IMG/VR virus record: IMGVR_UViG_3300027793_000078
Location: 1-64,000 of that record
Source of the DNA: a virus
DNA length: 64,000 nucleotides
Reading direction: 5' to 3' (one strand)
This document shows, one piece after another, positions 53,505 to 62,175 of the stretch. The notes below the pieces were generated by a model. That model had not been told where the DNA came from. It worked only from the letters and a program-made list of their open reading frames with translations, and ran no database searches. Each line of letters starts with the position of its first letter. Positions within the stretch are counted from its first letter, which is position 1. The position numbers and the translations under genes are program-made.

Positions 53505-53538
53505 AAAAAAAGCTCCATCGAAAGATGGAGCTTTTTTG
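53505..53538 (+). terminator. Rho-independent terminator
   Basis: AGCTCCATC (53511-53519) and GATGGAGCT (53524-53532) around a GAAA tetraloop, followed by six T residues; A-rich on the left, so it may work both ways. Confidence 0.9.
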
Positions 53539-53566
53539 TTGACGAAGTATAGAAACCTGCTAGGAT
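53539..53566 (+). promoter_or_regulatory. Sigma70-type promoter for terC
   Basis: TTGACG (53539-53544), 16-base spacer, TAGGAT (53561-53566). Unlike most promoters here, it leaves about 50 bases of leader. Confidence 0.6.
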
Positions 53567-53617
53567 CATCAGCGTAGAAAGTCGGTAACACAAAACATCT
53601 AAAAAACAAAAAATAAC

Positions 53618-54361
53618 ATGTTCGCTAATATTCTTAATCAGTTTCAGCCTATTGGTGCCAAGGAAGTTGGTATTCTTGCATCTATTATTGTCATGGACGC
53701 CGCATTGAGCGGTGACAACAGTATTGCAATCACCGCCATGACCAAGCATCTTTCAGATAATTTGCGTCAAAAGGCAATTTATCTCGGTATGGTTCTTGCC
53801 GCATTGTTTCGATTTATTGCATTGTTTTTCACTGCGTTTATTATCAATAATCCGTGGGTGCAGATTCTTGGTGCATTGTATCTGGTTCATCTGTGCTGGT
53901 CGCATTTCCGTGAAGAGGAAGAGGAAATGGAAGGATTTGCACACAAGCAAAAGGGATTTTTCGCTACACTTGCCGCAATCGGAATTCTTGATTTGAGTCT
54001 TTCTTTGGATAATGTTGTGGCGATTACGTCCATGACCAAGAATCTTACGGTTATTTTCATTGGTGTTGCCATGAGTATTGCCATGTTGGCCGTTGCCACC
54101 AAGGTTACGTCATGGTTGATGAAGCGGTTTCCTAGCATTCAGGATGCAGCATATATTATTCTTGGATTTCTCGGTGTCAGTATGTTGTTGGCTCATACCA
54201 GTGAATTTCTTATTTGGGCTGGCAATCTGATTCATAAGCATCATGACAAAATTGAACATATGAAGGTTGAAATTGGTGAAATTGGTGAAATCATTGGTGT
54301 GGCGATTATTCTTGGATTCTCGTTGCTCAAGGATACCGCATTCAAGAAGGTCAAGAATTAA
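53618..54361 (+). CDS. terC: TerC-family integral membrane protein, 247 aa
   Basis: Typical TerC motifs VMDAALSGDNSIAIT and ILDLSLSLDNVVAI, each with conserved Asp and Asn in membrane helices; about seven helices in total. A cytoplasmic acidic loop (FREEEEEME) follows helix 3. TerC proteins are thought to move metal ions, notably Mn2+, or to anchor a Ter complex. First gene of the terC-telA-terD series. Confidence 0.85.
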   Translation: MFANILNQFQPIGAKEVGILASIIVMDAALSGDNSIAITAMTKHLSDNLRQKAIYLGMVLAALFRFIALFFTAFIINNPWVQILGALYLVHLCWSHFREEEEEMEGFAHKQKGFFATLAAIGILDLSLSLDNVVAITSMTKNLTVIFIGVAMSIAMLAVATKVTSWLMKRFPSIQDAAYIILGFLGVSMLLAHTSEFLIWAGNLIHKHHDKIEHMKVEIGEIGEIIGVAIILGFSLLKDTAFKKVKN

Positions 54362-54381
54362 CAAATTAAATATAAAAATAT

Positions 54382-55563
54382 ATGAGTAATACTACTACTA
54401 TTACCGTGGACGACAATCCTACTGTATTGTTTGGTGCCACGAACAAATCTAATATGGCAGTTGCTGCAAAGTCAGCCAATTTGAACATTGTGTTGAGTGA
54501 TACTGCCAAGCAACAGGCAATGCAAATTGCAAATAGCATGCCTTTCACGTCGATGGACGAAAAGCAGGTTGTTCTGTTTGGTCATCATCTGCAAAAGGGT
54601 CTTTCTGAAAAGATGGACGTGATGTTGCAGGAAATTACCAAGGGCAACAGTCCTGTTCTTTTTGAGTTGTTTCGGCAACTTAAGAAGGGTATCAATACAG
54701 CAAATATTGGTGAAATCGAAGCGGAAATTCGTAAAAGCATCAACAAGGGATTCTTTACCAATATTCTTGAAAGTGTTGGTCTGAGCAGCGTTGCCGGGCG
54801 CATGCAAAAGGCAAATGCCAAGATCAATGAACTAATCACCAAGAAAGCCACCACTCTACGTGAGTTGATTGGAGAAATGGAATTGTCAATTCAAAACGAA
54901 GCCAATAAGCTAATTGAGAGCACCAGTCGATTGCATCAGTTGGGCGACAGCTATCGTGACAATATTGAGGAAGTTGGTATTTATGTCGAAGCTGGTCGTG
55001 CGATTTATAATCAGGCTTTGATCGAATATAACAAGCAATTGGAAGAAGCTAAGAACAGTCAAGATCCAGTTAAGGCTGAATCGTGCAAGCGATTCAAACA
55101 GGCACTTGACATGTTTCAAGCCCGTGTTGTTGTACTTGAAACCGCATACGCCAAGAGTCCTGTTGAAATGGAATATATTCGACTTGGTGAAGGCGCAAGT
55201 TTGACCACACTTGGTGAAACTGCAAATACTGTGCTGGAGGAATTTAATGATATCAAGAGCACTCTTATCAAATTGAGTGTTATTCATCAAATTCAGACGG
55301 TTCAAATTATGAATCAGGAACGTCGTGAACTTCGCAAGGCATTGCAGAGTCATAGCAACGATTTGCTGGAAGATGTGGCTGTCAATGCTGAAAAGAGCAA
55401 GGGTATTCATCGATTGGAAGATGCTGAACAGTTGCTTGACATTGCCAAGAGAATCGATACAATCTATACCAAGGTTGAGGAAGAAAACAAAAACAATCAA
55501 CTACGTTTTGCCGAAGCTCGTACCAAGTTGGTAGAAGCCAAGGCTATTGTCACTAAACTGTAA
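54382..55563 (+). CDS. telA: TelA-like toxic-anion resistance protein, 393 aa
   Basis: Long helical TelA domain (about residues 60-390) with the conserved R-E-L-I-G-E-M-E, QALIEYNKQLEEA, LGEGASLTTLGETAN and RRELRKALQSHSNDLLEDVA runs. The N-terminal 40 residues are disordered and contain a short V-L-F-G motif (PTVLFGATN) that reappears in the 291-residue protein downstream. TelA proteins belong to Ter stress systems, act at or near the membrane, and their molecular action is unsettled. Confidence 0.8.
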   Translation: MSNTTTITVDDNPTVLFGATNKSNMAVAAKSANLNIVLSDTAKQQAMQIANSMPFTSMDEKQVVLFGHHLQKGLSEKMDVMLQEITKGNSPVLFELFRQLKKGINTANIGEIEAEIRKSINKGFFTNILESVGLSSVAGRMQKANAKINELITKKATTLRELIGEMELSIQNEANKLIESTSRLHQLGDSYRDNIEEVGIYVEAGRAIYNQALIEYNKQLEEAKNSQDPVKAESCKRFKQALDMFQARVVVLETAYAKSPVEMEYIRLGEGASLTTLGETANTVLEEFNDIKSTLIKLSVIHQIQTVQIMNQERRELRKALQSHSNDLLEDVAVNAEKSKGIHRLEDAEQLLDIAKRIDTIYTKVEEENKNNQLRFAEARTKLVEAKAIVTKL

Positions 55564-55574
55564 AAAATAAATAT

Positions 55575-56195
55575 ATGGCTACGTTTAATCTGAAGAAGGG
55601 TAATAAGTTCAATATCGACAAGGGCATTCGTAATGTTCTTGTTGGAACTGGATGGAAGATTAATTCTTCCAATGGTTCTGCTTTTGATATTGATTTGAGT
55701 GTGTTTGGTTGTGTTCGTGATGTTGCTGGTAATCCTACCTTTTACAATCAGGGTTCGCATGCTGTTTGCTATGCAAATTCTGACCTAAAGAAGGGTGCAA
55801 ATAAGAGTTTGCTTACCGAAGATGGCAGCATTGCACACACTGGCGACAATCGTATTGGTGCAAATGGTACAAATACTGACGCCGAGCAGAGTGTTGTCAA
55901 GTTGAGTGATTTGCCGAGCGACATCACTGAAGTTAGCTTCTTTATTACCATTTACGAGGCAAAGAAGCGCATTCAGAAGTTTGGTTCCATCAGCGGTGCA
56001 TATATTCGTGTAGTGGATATGGAGACCAACAACGAATTGTGCCGTTATGACTTGCAGAAGGAGTTTGATAATGCTATCAGTATTCAGGTTGGTAGTCTGA
56101 TTAAGGATACCGACACTGGTAGTTGGTCATTTAGCGCAGTTGGTGCTGGTAGCAATAATGAAGATTTGGGCGACATTCTTGGTAAGTTGTCCTAA
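55575..56195 (+). CDS. terD: TerD-family protein, 206 aa
   Basis: Begins FNLKKGNKFNIDKGI, then VLVGTGWKINSSNGSAFDIDLSVFG, SHAVCYAN, GDNRIGANGTNTDAEQ and WSFSAVGAG: the TerD beta-sandwich with two acidic calcium-binding clusters. TerD proteins bind Ca2+ and form the core of Ter signalling complexes with TerC and VWA proteins. Confidence 0.88.
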   Translation: MATFNLKKGNKFNIDKGIRNVLVGTGWKINSSNGSAFDIDLSVFGCVRDVAGNPTFYNQGSHAVCYANSDLKKGANKSLLTEDGSIAHTGDNRIGANGTNTDAEQSVVKLSDLPSDITEVSFFITIYEAKKRIQKFGSISGAYIRVVDMETNNELCRYDLQKEFDNAISIQVGSLIKDTDTGSWSFSAVGAGSNNEDLGDILGKLS

Positions 56196-56213
56196 AATTA
56201 AACTAGTATAAAC

Positions 56214-57089
56214 ATGACCCCGAAAACAATATTTGGAAATGCGTCTATTAAAAAGACGGATGAACCTTCTTCTACAAAGGTTACGCCTTCCGTATTGTTT
56301 TCGGGGAATGTTATTACCAAGACCGAGAAGGTGTCCAAATCAGAGCCTTCTCAAATTTTTGGAAAAACAGCAATTGTTCGCAATAGGATCAAAGTTAGTG
56401 TAGTTGATTTGAAAGATAAATATCCTAAAATCAATGATGCTGTTCTTAACAAAGCTGTAGAATTGATTTTAACTACCAATTGCGAACAAATTAATCAAAC
56501 TGATATTATCAATTGGGGATATAGTGCCCAAGAAAAATATACAGATTTGGTTGAAAATATTGCAAATATCAATGGCAGTGTGTTGCTGTCGGCGACCAAA
56601 CAATTGATCAATGAAATTGGAGAGTTGATTGAACTCGACACAAAAACCAATGGAATAATCAAAAAGCTATTCAATAAAAACAATACAGAAGCGATTTATC
56701 GCAAGATTGTAGTCAAAAATGAATTGCTGAAGAAAAATACAATTATGCTGCATAATCTTCTTGAAGTTATCAAGAATTGTATGCAGAATACCATTGCGTT
56801 AGAGCACGAAATACTAGTAAATGTAATTGCCGGTAATTTCATAATGGATTTTATTCCAAATCAGTATAAAGATACATTTACTTCACGTATTATCAGCTTG
56901 GAATCATTGAATACACAATTCAAGTTGAGTAAAAAGCAACTTGAATTGTTAGATGAAACTATCATTAAAATGATTAGTATCATTCAGGATACACTTTCTG
57001 TAGAAGTGCCTACGTGGTATAACAATAAAACTTTCGTAAATATCAGCGAGAATAAGAAACAAGAAATTCTAAATAAAATTAAACTATGA
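56214..57089 (+). CDS. Ter-module helical protein, 291 aa
   Basis: First 60 residues are disordered and carry three short motifs of F-G type (TIFGNASI, SVLFSGNV, QIFGKTAI), matching a similar motif in the TelA tail. Residues 65-285 are all-helical. Not recognised. The position between terD and the VWA gene, the coupled stop/start and the shared motif suggest a subunit that docks to the same partner as TelA. Confidence 0.6.
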   Translation: MTPKTIFGNASIKKTDEPSSTKVTPSVLFSGNVITKTEKVSKSEPSQIFGKTAIVRNRIKVSVVDLKDKYPKINDAVLNKAVELILTTNCEQINQTDIINWGYSAQEKYTDLVENIANINGSVLLSATKQLINEIGELIELDTKTNGIIKKLFNKNNTEAIYRKIVVKNELLKKNTIMLHNLLEVIKNCMQNTIALEHEILVNVIAGNFIMDFIPNQYKDTFTSRIISLESLNTQFKLSKKQLELLDETIIKMISIIQDTLSVEVPTWYNNKTFVNISENKKQEILNKIKL

Positions 57090-57832
57090 GCAAATTCGTA
57101 CTTGAAAAGGCAGTGGAAAAGACACGATTCGTACTTGATAAAAAGCAGGTAAAGAATATCAAGGCACATATTGTGATTGATCTGGATGTAAGCGGATCAA
57201 CAAAAGACATGTATAGTCGTGGATTGTTTCAAAAGGCATTTCAGCAAGTGTTGCCTATTGGCATTCTATTTGACGACAACCAAGAGGTTGATACGTTTAC
57301 GTTTAATGATGGTGAATCACACGATCATATTACACCAAATGCCACCAAAGACAATTATAGCGATTATATTCGCAAGTATATATTGAATAATGGTGCCGTT
57401 AAAAAGTGGGGTGGAACCGATTACGCTCCTGTATTGAAATCGAATCTTGATGAATTCAAGTTTATTCGTGAATCCACGTCCACTAAAAAGAGCTTTTTTG
57501 GTCTTTTCAACAGCACCAAAACTGAAACCAAGCTACATTCTACAAGTGAGAGCGGATATCCTGTAATTGTATTTTTCTTTACAGATGGTGAAAACTCTGA
57601 TAAAGCAGATACTCTGGAACTAATTAAAAATTGTCAAGAGAACAATGTAAATATTTATTTTCAGTTTATTGGTATTGGTAGTGGCAACTTTGAATTTCTA
57701 ACAGTGCTTGCCGACCAGTTTTCAAACACTGGATTTGTAAATGTATTGGACCTTGATAAGGTTGTGGATGACGATTCGTTTATTGACATTCTGTTGAATG
57801 ATGAATTGTGTGCATATCTGAAAGCTAAGTAA
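57086..57832 (+). CDS. VWA-domain protein of the TerF/TerY type, 248 aa
   Basis: A metal-binding MIDAS is complete: DLDVSGS (D-x-S-x-S, about residue 34), the Thr in WGGTDYAP (about 113) and FTDGEN (about 168). Such VWA proteins work with TerD and TerC in Ter systems. ATGA overlap with the upstream gene. A disordered insert (STSTKKSFFGLFNSTKTETK) interrupts the domain. Confidence 0.8.
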   Translation: MSKFVLEKAVEKTRFVLDKKQVKNIKAHIVIDLDVSGSTKDMYSRGLFQKAFQQVLPIGILFDDNQEVDTFTFNDGESHDHITPNATKDNYSDYIRKYILNNGAVKKWGGTDYAPVLKSNLDEFKFIRESTSTKKSFFGLFNSTKTETKLHSTSESGYPVIVFFFTDGENSDKADTLELIKNCQENNVNIYFQFIGIGSGNFEFLTVLADQFSNTGFVNVLDLDKVVDDDSFIDILLNDELCAYLKAK

Positions 57833-57836
57833 ATAT

Positions 57837-58433
57837 ATGAGTAATACGTTCTTTACTAGCGATACGCATTTCCACCACGCGAATATAATTCGTTATAGTA
57901 ATCGTCCATTTCGAGATAGTGTCGAAATGAACAATAAACTAATTGAAAACTGGAATGCAGTTGTTCAGCCGGACGATCTAATTTATCATTTGGGCGACTT
58001 CAGCTTTGGTCGTGACGATTATCTATTTGAAAGTGTAATTAATAGATTGAATGGATACATTGTGTTTATTGAAGGCAATCACGACAAGCTTGCCAGACGC
58101 AATAAACATAGATTTTACAATTATCACTATGGATATTGTGAAACCACAGTAAATGGACAATTTATTGTAATGTCGCATTATCCGATGGTTGTGTGGAACA
58201 AAAAGCATCATGGTAGTTGGATGCTTTGTGGACATACACATTATAATTTGCCAGTTTCCAGAACTGATAGCAAAGAACTTGGTAAATTGTTGGATGTGGG
58301 AGTTGATGGAAACGACTATAAACCCTATAGTTTTGATGATTTGGTTAAAATCATGAATAATAAGCCATTGCTTCCATCCAATTCATTGTATAGCGACCAT
58401 CATGGACGCAACAGCAGCGATGCCGCCGAATAA
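57837..58433 (+). CDS. Calcineurin-like metallophosphoesterase, 198 aa
   Basis: All five motifs: SDTHFHHANI, GDFSFG, EGNHDK, SHYPMVVW and GHTHYNL, giving a two-metal phosphoesterase of the small YfcE/phage type. Substrate unknown; location as the last gene of the Ter module, 4 bases after the VWA gene, links it to that system. Confidence 0.85.
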   Translation: MSNTFFTSDTHFHHANIIRYSNRPFRDSVEMNNKLIENWNAVVQPDDLIYHLGDFSFGRDDYLFESVINRLNGYIVFIEGNHDKLARRNKHRFYNYHYGYCETTVNGQFIVMSHYPMVVWNKKHHGSWMLCGHTHYNLPVSRTDSKELGKLLDVGVDGNDYKPYSFDDLVKIMNNKPLLPSNSLYSDHHGRNSSDAAE

Positions 58434-58460
58434 AGAAAGTTATTGACTTTCGATAGAACC

Positions 58461-58868
58461 ATGATAACGTCTTTCCAGATGAATAAACATCTGGAAAGGC
58501 GAACTATTGATTTAGCAAAAGCGATGTGTCCTCTTAATATTGAAAGGAGGACAAGTCACGTCGCGTTCTTGGTAAAGAAAGGCAAAATTGTACATATTGG
58601 AATCAATCTTGCAAAGAGTCATCCGATTACAAAGGGCCACAATTACAAAGATTATCAACATACAGGTATTCACGCTGAAGTGAATGCGTGTCTTAAAAGC
58701 GGCAAAGAAAATCTAAATAAATATAAATTAATTGTTGTTCGAATCGGTCGTAATAACGATATTAAAAACAGTAAACCTTGTATTGGATGTCAGGGAATAA
58801 TTCATCAATTTAATATTGGTGAAGTTTGGTATAGCACCGATGGCGGCACTTTTGAAAAGATGAAGTAG
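58461..58868 (+). CDS. Cytidine/deoxycytidylate deaminase-like protein, 135 aa
   Basis: Zinc motifs HTGIHAEVNACLKSG (H-A-E) and SKPCIGCQGII (P-C-x-x-C). Two ATG starts are possible: 58461 (MITSFQMN), and 58479, which lies inside a perfect hairpin TTTCCAGAT/ATCTGGAAA. TTGACT about 18 bases upstream may be a -35. A second deaminase next to the one at 48000; a substrate difference cannot be inferred. Confidence 0.75.
   Translation: MITSFQMNKHLERRTIDLAKAMCPLNIERRTSHVAFLVKKGKIVHIGINLAKSHPITKGHNYKDYQHTGIHAEVNACLKSGKENLNKYKLIVVRIGRNNDIKNSKPCIGCQGIIHQFNIGEVWYSTDGGTFEKMK
58471..58498 (+). promoter_or_regulatory. Hairpin over a start codon of the deaminase gene
   Basis: TTTCCAGAT (58472-58480) and ATCTGGAAA (58489-58497) form a perfect 9-bp stem that covers the second ATG. 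Could be an operator or a translation-control hairpin. Confidence 0.5.
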
Positions 58869-58872
58869 GTAC

Positions 58873-58900
58873 TTGACTACAACCCATAAACTGCTAACAT
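58873..58900 (+). promoter_or_regulatory. Sigma70-type promoter for DNA ligase
   Basis: TTGACT (58873-58878), 16-base spacer, TAACAT (58895-58900), 10 bases before the ATG. Confidence 0.6.
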
Positions 58901-58910
58901 AGACACGTAT

Positions 58911-60062
58911 ATGAACAAGACTTTTCCTACTCTTTACGCAAAAGACAGCAACAACAATACCCGTATTTGGTACATGGAACAAACGGGCCGTTTGTATCGA
59001 ACTCACAGTGGAGTCAAAAATGGACAAATTGTAACTAGCGAGTGGAGCACTGCCGAAGCCAAAAACGTAGGCAAGAAAAATGCAACAAGTGCAAGTGAAC
59101 AAGCCACTGCCGAAATTGAAGCGAAGTATAAAAAGCAATTAAAGACTGGCTATCATGAAGATGAAGCTGATGCTGCATCTGGCACCAATTATGTTGAGCC
59201 GATGTTGGCAAAGCCTTTGAAGGATTTGAGCAAAAAGCCAAATTTCCAAAAAGAAACTTGGGGTATGCAATGTAAATATAACGGCAATCGTTGTGTTGCT
59301 ACCAAGAATGGATTATTCACCCGCAAAGGTGAAAAGTATGCAAGTGTGCCACACATTGAAAACGCACTTAAGCCATTTTTTGACAAGCACCCTGATGCTG
59401 TGCTTGATGGTGAATTGTTTAATAACGAGCTTCGTCAGCAGCTAAATGAAATTAGCAAGCTGATTCGCAAGACCAAGCATATTCAAGCCTGTGATTTGGA
59501 GCAGAGTGAAAAGCTTGTAAAATTCTATATTTACGATGGATATGGATTTACGTCGTCCACCTATGATTTTAGTGAAACCGCTCCTTATAATGTTCGTAAA
59601 GCATTTATTGATGGTAATGTAATTCCGCATTCTGATTATTTTGTGAAAGTGACGACGCACATCGTCAAATCCGAAGAGCATATGAACGAACTGTTTAAAA
59701 CTCTTCTATCGGATCAACAGGAAGGCGGCATGCTTCGCAAGATGGACAGTGGCTATGAACACAAGCGCAGCAAGAATCTTGTAAAAGTAAAAGCTGAAGA
59801 CGATGATGAAGCTGTAATTCTTGATATTACAGATGGTGATGGCAATTGGAAGGGTGCCGCAACAAATGTTACGCTCAAATGGAAAGATATTACATTTGAT
59901 GCTGTTTTCAAGGGTAGCTATGAAGTTCGTGCTGCAATTCTTAAAAATAAAAATAAATGGATTGGCAAGACTGTTACCTTTTTGTATATGGGCTTGACTG
60001 GTTTGGGAACTCCAAATTATGCCCGTATTGATCCCGATAATTGTTTCAAAGCTGATCGATAA
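58911..60062 (+). CDS. ATP-dependent DNA ligase, 383 aa
   Basis: An N-terminal segment of about 65 residues resembling a WGR-like domain (RIWYMEQTGRLYRTHSG) is followed by the nucleotidyltransferase: CKYNGNR (motif I with the adenylated Lys at about 121, where Asn replaces the usual Asp), DGELFN (III), EGGMLRKM (IV), KNLVKVKAEDDDEAVI (V) and an OB fold ending. Seals nicks during replication and repair. K-x-N-G variants occur in phage ligases. The longest gene of the 58-64 kb block. Confidence 0.85.
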   Translation: MNKTFPTLYAKDSNNNTRIWYMEQTGRLYRTHSGVKNGQIVTSEWSTAEAKNVGKKNATSASEQATAEIEAKYKKQLKTGYHEDEADAASGTNYVEPMLAKPLKDLSKKPNFQKETWGMQCKYNGNRCVATKNGLFTRKGEKYASVPHIENALKPFFDKHPDAVLDGELFNNELRQQLNEISKLIRKTKHIQACDLEQSEKLVKFYIYDGYGFTSSTYDFSETAPYNVRKAFIDGNVIPHSDYFVKVTTHIVKSEEHMNELFKTLLSDQQEGGMLRKMDSGYEHKRSKNLVKVKAEDDDEAVILDITDGDGNWKGAATNVTLKWKDITFDAVFKGSYEVRAAILKNKNKWIGKTVTFLYMGLTGLGTPNYARIDPDNCFKADR

Positions 60063-60066
60063 AATT

Positions 60067-60243
60067 ATGAAAATTCAAAAAATGATCATTCAAACTAGTT
60101 GTCACGAATTCCAAGATAGTGTAAATACACACCTTTCAGCAGGATGGACTGTTGTGGTTGGTACTTTTCAAATCTGTGGTATTGGAGAGCATGAAGATTA
60201 TGAATTTCGATATGGCGTTGTGTTAGAAAAAAATAACAATTAA
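60067..60243 (+). CDS. DUF1737-like small protein, 58 aa
   Basis: Start at 60067 (MKIQKMIIQTS) after the ligase stop. The run DSVNTHLSAGWTVVVGTFQI is the F/S-x-x-V-N-x-x-L-x-x-G-W-x-x-x-G pattern of DUF1737-type small proteins common in phages. Function unknown. Confidence 0.65.
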   Translation: MKIQKMIIQTSCHEFQDSVNTHLSAGWTVVVGTFQICGIGEHEDYEFRYGVVLEKNNN

Positions 60244-60246
60244 TTT

Positions 60247-60429
60247 ATGCATTCTTCTTCATACGGAAAAACTACGTTTGTCTACAATAGTGATTACAGT
60301 GGTCCAATAGTTATTGTAGCCAATGGACACAGTATTGAAACTGATATTAAAGCGATTGAGCAATTTATCGAAAATAAAAAACGTATGGAAAAAATTGCTA
60401 AATTGGAGAATGGCGATGAAATTGTTTAA
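60247..60429 (+). CDS. Hypothetical protein, 60 aa
   Basis: A beta segment (GPIVIVANGHSIETD) then a charged helix (EQFIENKKRMEKIAKLENG). Starts 3 bases after the previous stop and overlaps the next gene by 14 bases. No family recognised. Confidence 0.6.
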   Translation: MHSSSYGKTTFVYNSDYSGPIVIVANGHSIETDIKAIEQFIENKKRMEKIAKLENGDEIV

Positions 60430-60883
60430 ATGGGTAAAAGAAATTCGTAGTAAAAATGGCGTATTGCATTTTAAGCGATTCGCCATAGTTGAAACTTCAT
60501 ATTTCTCTGTGTATTGGCATAAAATCTATCAACACGACAAAGATTTGCACATGCACAGTCATCCATGGGCATTTTTCGGAATTATCATCAAAGGATCATA
60601 TGTTGAAGAATACTTGAAGAAATCCTCAATTGGCAATATTTTTTGGCCTATTGGTATCAGTTTAAGCAGTGCTTATCGAACCAAGAGACCATTTAGTATT
60701 GGTTTTGGTGGCCGTAAATATTTTCATCGTATTCATAGAATCGAAAATGGTCCTGTTACCAGTTTGTTTTTTACATTTGGAAAACACCAAAATTGGTATT
60801 ATAGAACTTCTTTAGGAAGAGACGGTTTGATTGAAAGCGAAGAATATCGTAAGTTAAAACACGAAGGTAAATTACCCAATTAA
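60416..60883 (+). CDS. Cupin-like protein, 155 aa
   Basis: Start at 60416 (MKLFKWVKEI). The segment DKDLHMHSHPWAFFGIIIKGSYVEE matches the first cupin motif with three histidines and a glutamate as metal ligands, and RPFSIGFGGRKYFHRIH supplies later His residues. Metal-binding beta-barrel; enzymatic function unknown. Confidence 0.7.
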   Translation: MKLFKWVKEIRSKNGVLHFKRFAIVETSYFSVYWHKIYQHDKDLHMHSHPWAFFGIIIKGSYVEEYLKKSSIGNIFWPIGISLSSAYRTKRPFSIGFGGRKYFHRIHRIENGPVTSLFFTFGKHQNWYYRTSLGRDGLIESEEYRKLKHEGKLPN

Positions 60884-60884
60884 T

Positions 60885-60998
60885 ATGAATGAATTTTATA
60901 AATTTGCATCTATACATCCAATTTTGACATTTTTGATTGTGTTGGTAGTAACGAAAATGGTAGTACAGTGTTGTGCTATTATTTTCAATAGAGACTAA
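60885..60998 (+). CDS. Small membrane protein, 37 aa
   Basis: ATG 60885 to TAA 60998, filling the gap after the cupin gene. One helix (ILTFLIVLVVTKMVV) flanked by polar ends. Starts 2 bases after the upstream stop. Confidence 0.5.
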   Translation: MNEFYKFASIHPILTFLIVLVVTKMVVQCCAIIFNRD

Positions 60999-61016
60999 CC
61001 CAACGAAGAATAAATT

Positions 61017-61325
61017 ATGATTTACGCCATAACTCAATTTGTCAATTTTGACGTTGAGAAAGAGCGAGAAAGATTAAATAGTTGTTTTGAAGACGATGTT
61101 CTTCATAGACAATTGCATATTTTTCAACTTTTTCTTGACGGCAACTATGACGAGTGCTATAAGTGTATAGCATTGCTACCATACGATAAAGAAAACGAAT
61201 GCGATGAAGCTGAATACGTTTGTCCGTTCATTTTTGAATGTATGCGTAGTATTAAAGAAATTCCAAATGTAAGAATTGAACCTATACATGAATCCGAATC
61301 CACAAGTTCAGAAGCCAAAGGTTGA
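61017..61325 (+). CDS. Hypothetical acidic protein, 102 aa
   Basis: Helical, with four cysteines in the middle (YDECYKCI, ENECDEAEYVCPF) that might bind zinc. Serine-rich end. No family recognised. Confidence 0.55.
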   Translation: MIYAITQFVNFDVEKERERLNSCFEDDVLHRQLHIFQLFLDGNYDECYKCIALLPYDKENECDEAEYVCPFIFECMRSIKEIPNVRIEPIHESESTSSEAKG

Positions 61326-61545
61326 CAATCATGGTCATTTTTTGCAACTATTGATTGATTATCCTCCGCAATATAAGATCGGTGATTATGTGAAATATTA
61401 CCTAAAAGGTGGTTCAATTACATATCGTGGATATGTAACTTGTCGTGTATTTAACGAACGAGAAAAGACATGGAAGTACACAATTAAAGATTCACATGCA
61501 TATACAATTGATGATTGTGTTGTATTGGGATATGCGAATGAATGA
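61288..61545 (+). CDS. Hypothetical SH3-like small protein, 85 aa
   Basis: Start at 61288 (MNPNPQVQKPK) overlaps the previous gene by 38 bases. The core YKIGDYVKYYLKGGSITYRGYV is a G-D-x-V-x-Y strand turn typical of SH3-like or KOW-like barrels. Function unknown. Confidence 0.55.
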   Translation: MNPNPQVQKPKVDNHGHFLQLLIDYPPQYKIGDYVKYYLKGGSITYRGYVTCRVFNEREKTWKYTIKDSHAYTIDDCVVLGYANE

Positions 61546-61742
61546 ACATACACGTAGCTGAAGAAATAAGAAACAAATATCCTAATATGGAATTTCGTGG
61601 CAAACCACGATCCATAAAGAATAGAACTGTAATAGAAGCAATCAATCAAGCTACAAACATGAATTTCTATTATAGTTTTGATGAAGATTTCTTTTGGTTC
61701 ACCAATTGTGAAATTCCTGATTGGAAGATGGAGAAAGTGTGA
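61542..61742 (+). CDS. Hypothetical protein, 66 aa
   Basis: Alpha/beta, with basic [18 protein letters not shown] and an aromatic DEDFFWFTN stretch. Coupled by ATGA to the preceding gene; its stop (GTGTGA) overlaps the start of the GIY-YIG gene. Confidence 0.6.
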   Translation: MNIHVAEEIRNKYPNMEFRGKPRSIKNRTVIEAINQATNMNFYYSFDEDFFWFTNCEIPDWKMEKV

Positions 61743-61987
61743 CACACTATTGTTATTTGCTTGTATGCAGTGACAATACGTTGTATTGTGGATATACAAA
61801 CAATCTAAACAAAAGAATTGCCGCGCACAACAAGGGCAAAGGCGCCAAATATACAAAAACACGATTGCCTGTTAAATTGGTATATAGTGAAGTTTTTGAC
61901 AATAAAAGCGAGGCCATGAAACGTGAGTGGCAAATCAAACAATACACTAGAAAAGAAAAACTAAAACTAATCAATGATTACAAATAA
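61739..61987 (+). CDS. GIY-YIG endonuclease-like protein (YhbQ type), 82 aa
   Basis: A GTG at 61739 places the start in the upstream stop (GTGTGA). [23 protein letters not shown] is the GIY-YIG core (L-Y-x-G and the R helix), then [20 protein letters not shown] and REWQIKQYT. Single-domain UvrC-like nucleases of this length are common in bacteria and phages; function mostly unknown. Confidence 0.8.
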   Translation: MTHYCYLLVCSDNTLYCGYTNNLNKRIAAHNKGKGAKYTKTRLPVKLVYSEVFDNKSEAMKREWQIKQYTRKEKLKLINDYK

Positions 61988-62171
61988 ATTTTTTCTAACA
62001 CTAGCTAGAACAATAGATCATCGTGTCGGAACCACAGATGATTGTAAACCTGATATTCCTGCGTTACCCATCAAATATGCACTTGCCAGTTTTTTCATTC
62101 GATTTATACTGGTAATGTTTAATTTTATTGTTGGCGTATTTGTAATTTCAAGTATTATTCATCATTGGTAA
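61974..62171 (+). CDS. Small membrane protein, 65 aa
   Basis: A polar N-terminus with two cysteine/proline turns, then one long hydrophobic helix ([21 protein letters not shown]). Overlaps the GIY-YIG gene by 14 bases. Function unknown. Confidence 0.55.
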   Translation: MITNKFFLTLARTIDHRVGTTDDCKPDIPALPIKYALASFFIRFILVMFNFIVGVFVISSIIHHW

Positions 62172-62175
62172 AATT

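Noticed and set aside
52610-53749. 379-codon open frame on the minus strand
   Set aside because: It lies opposite the AAA+ ATPase gene, which has complete motifs in the right order; the antisense translation has no motif and low-complexity composition. A by-product of codon use.
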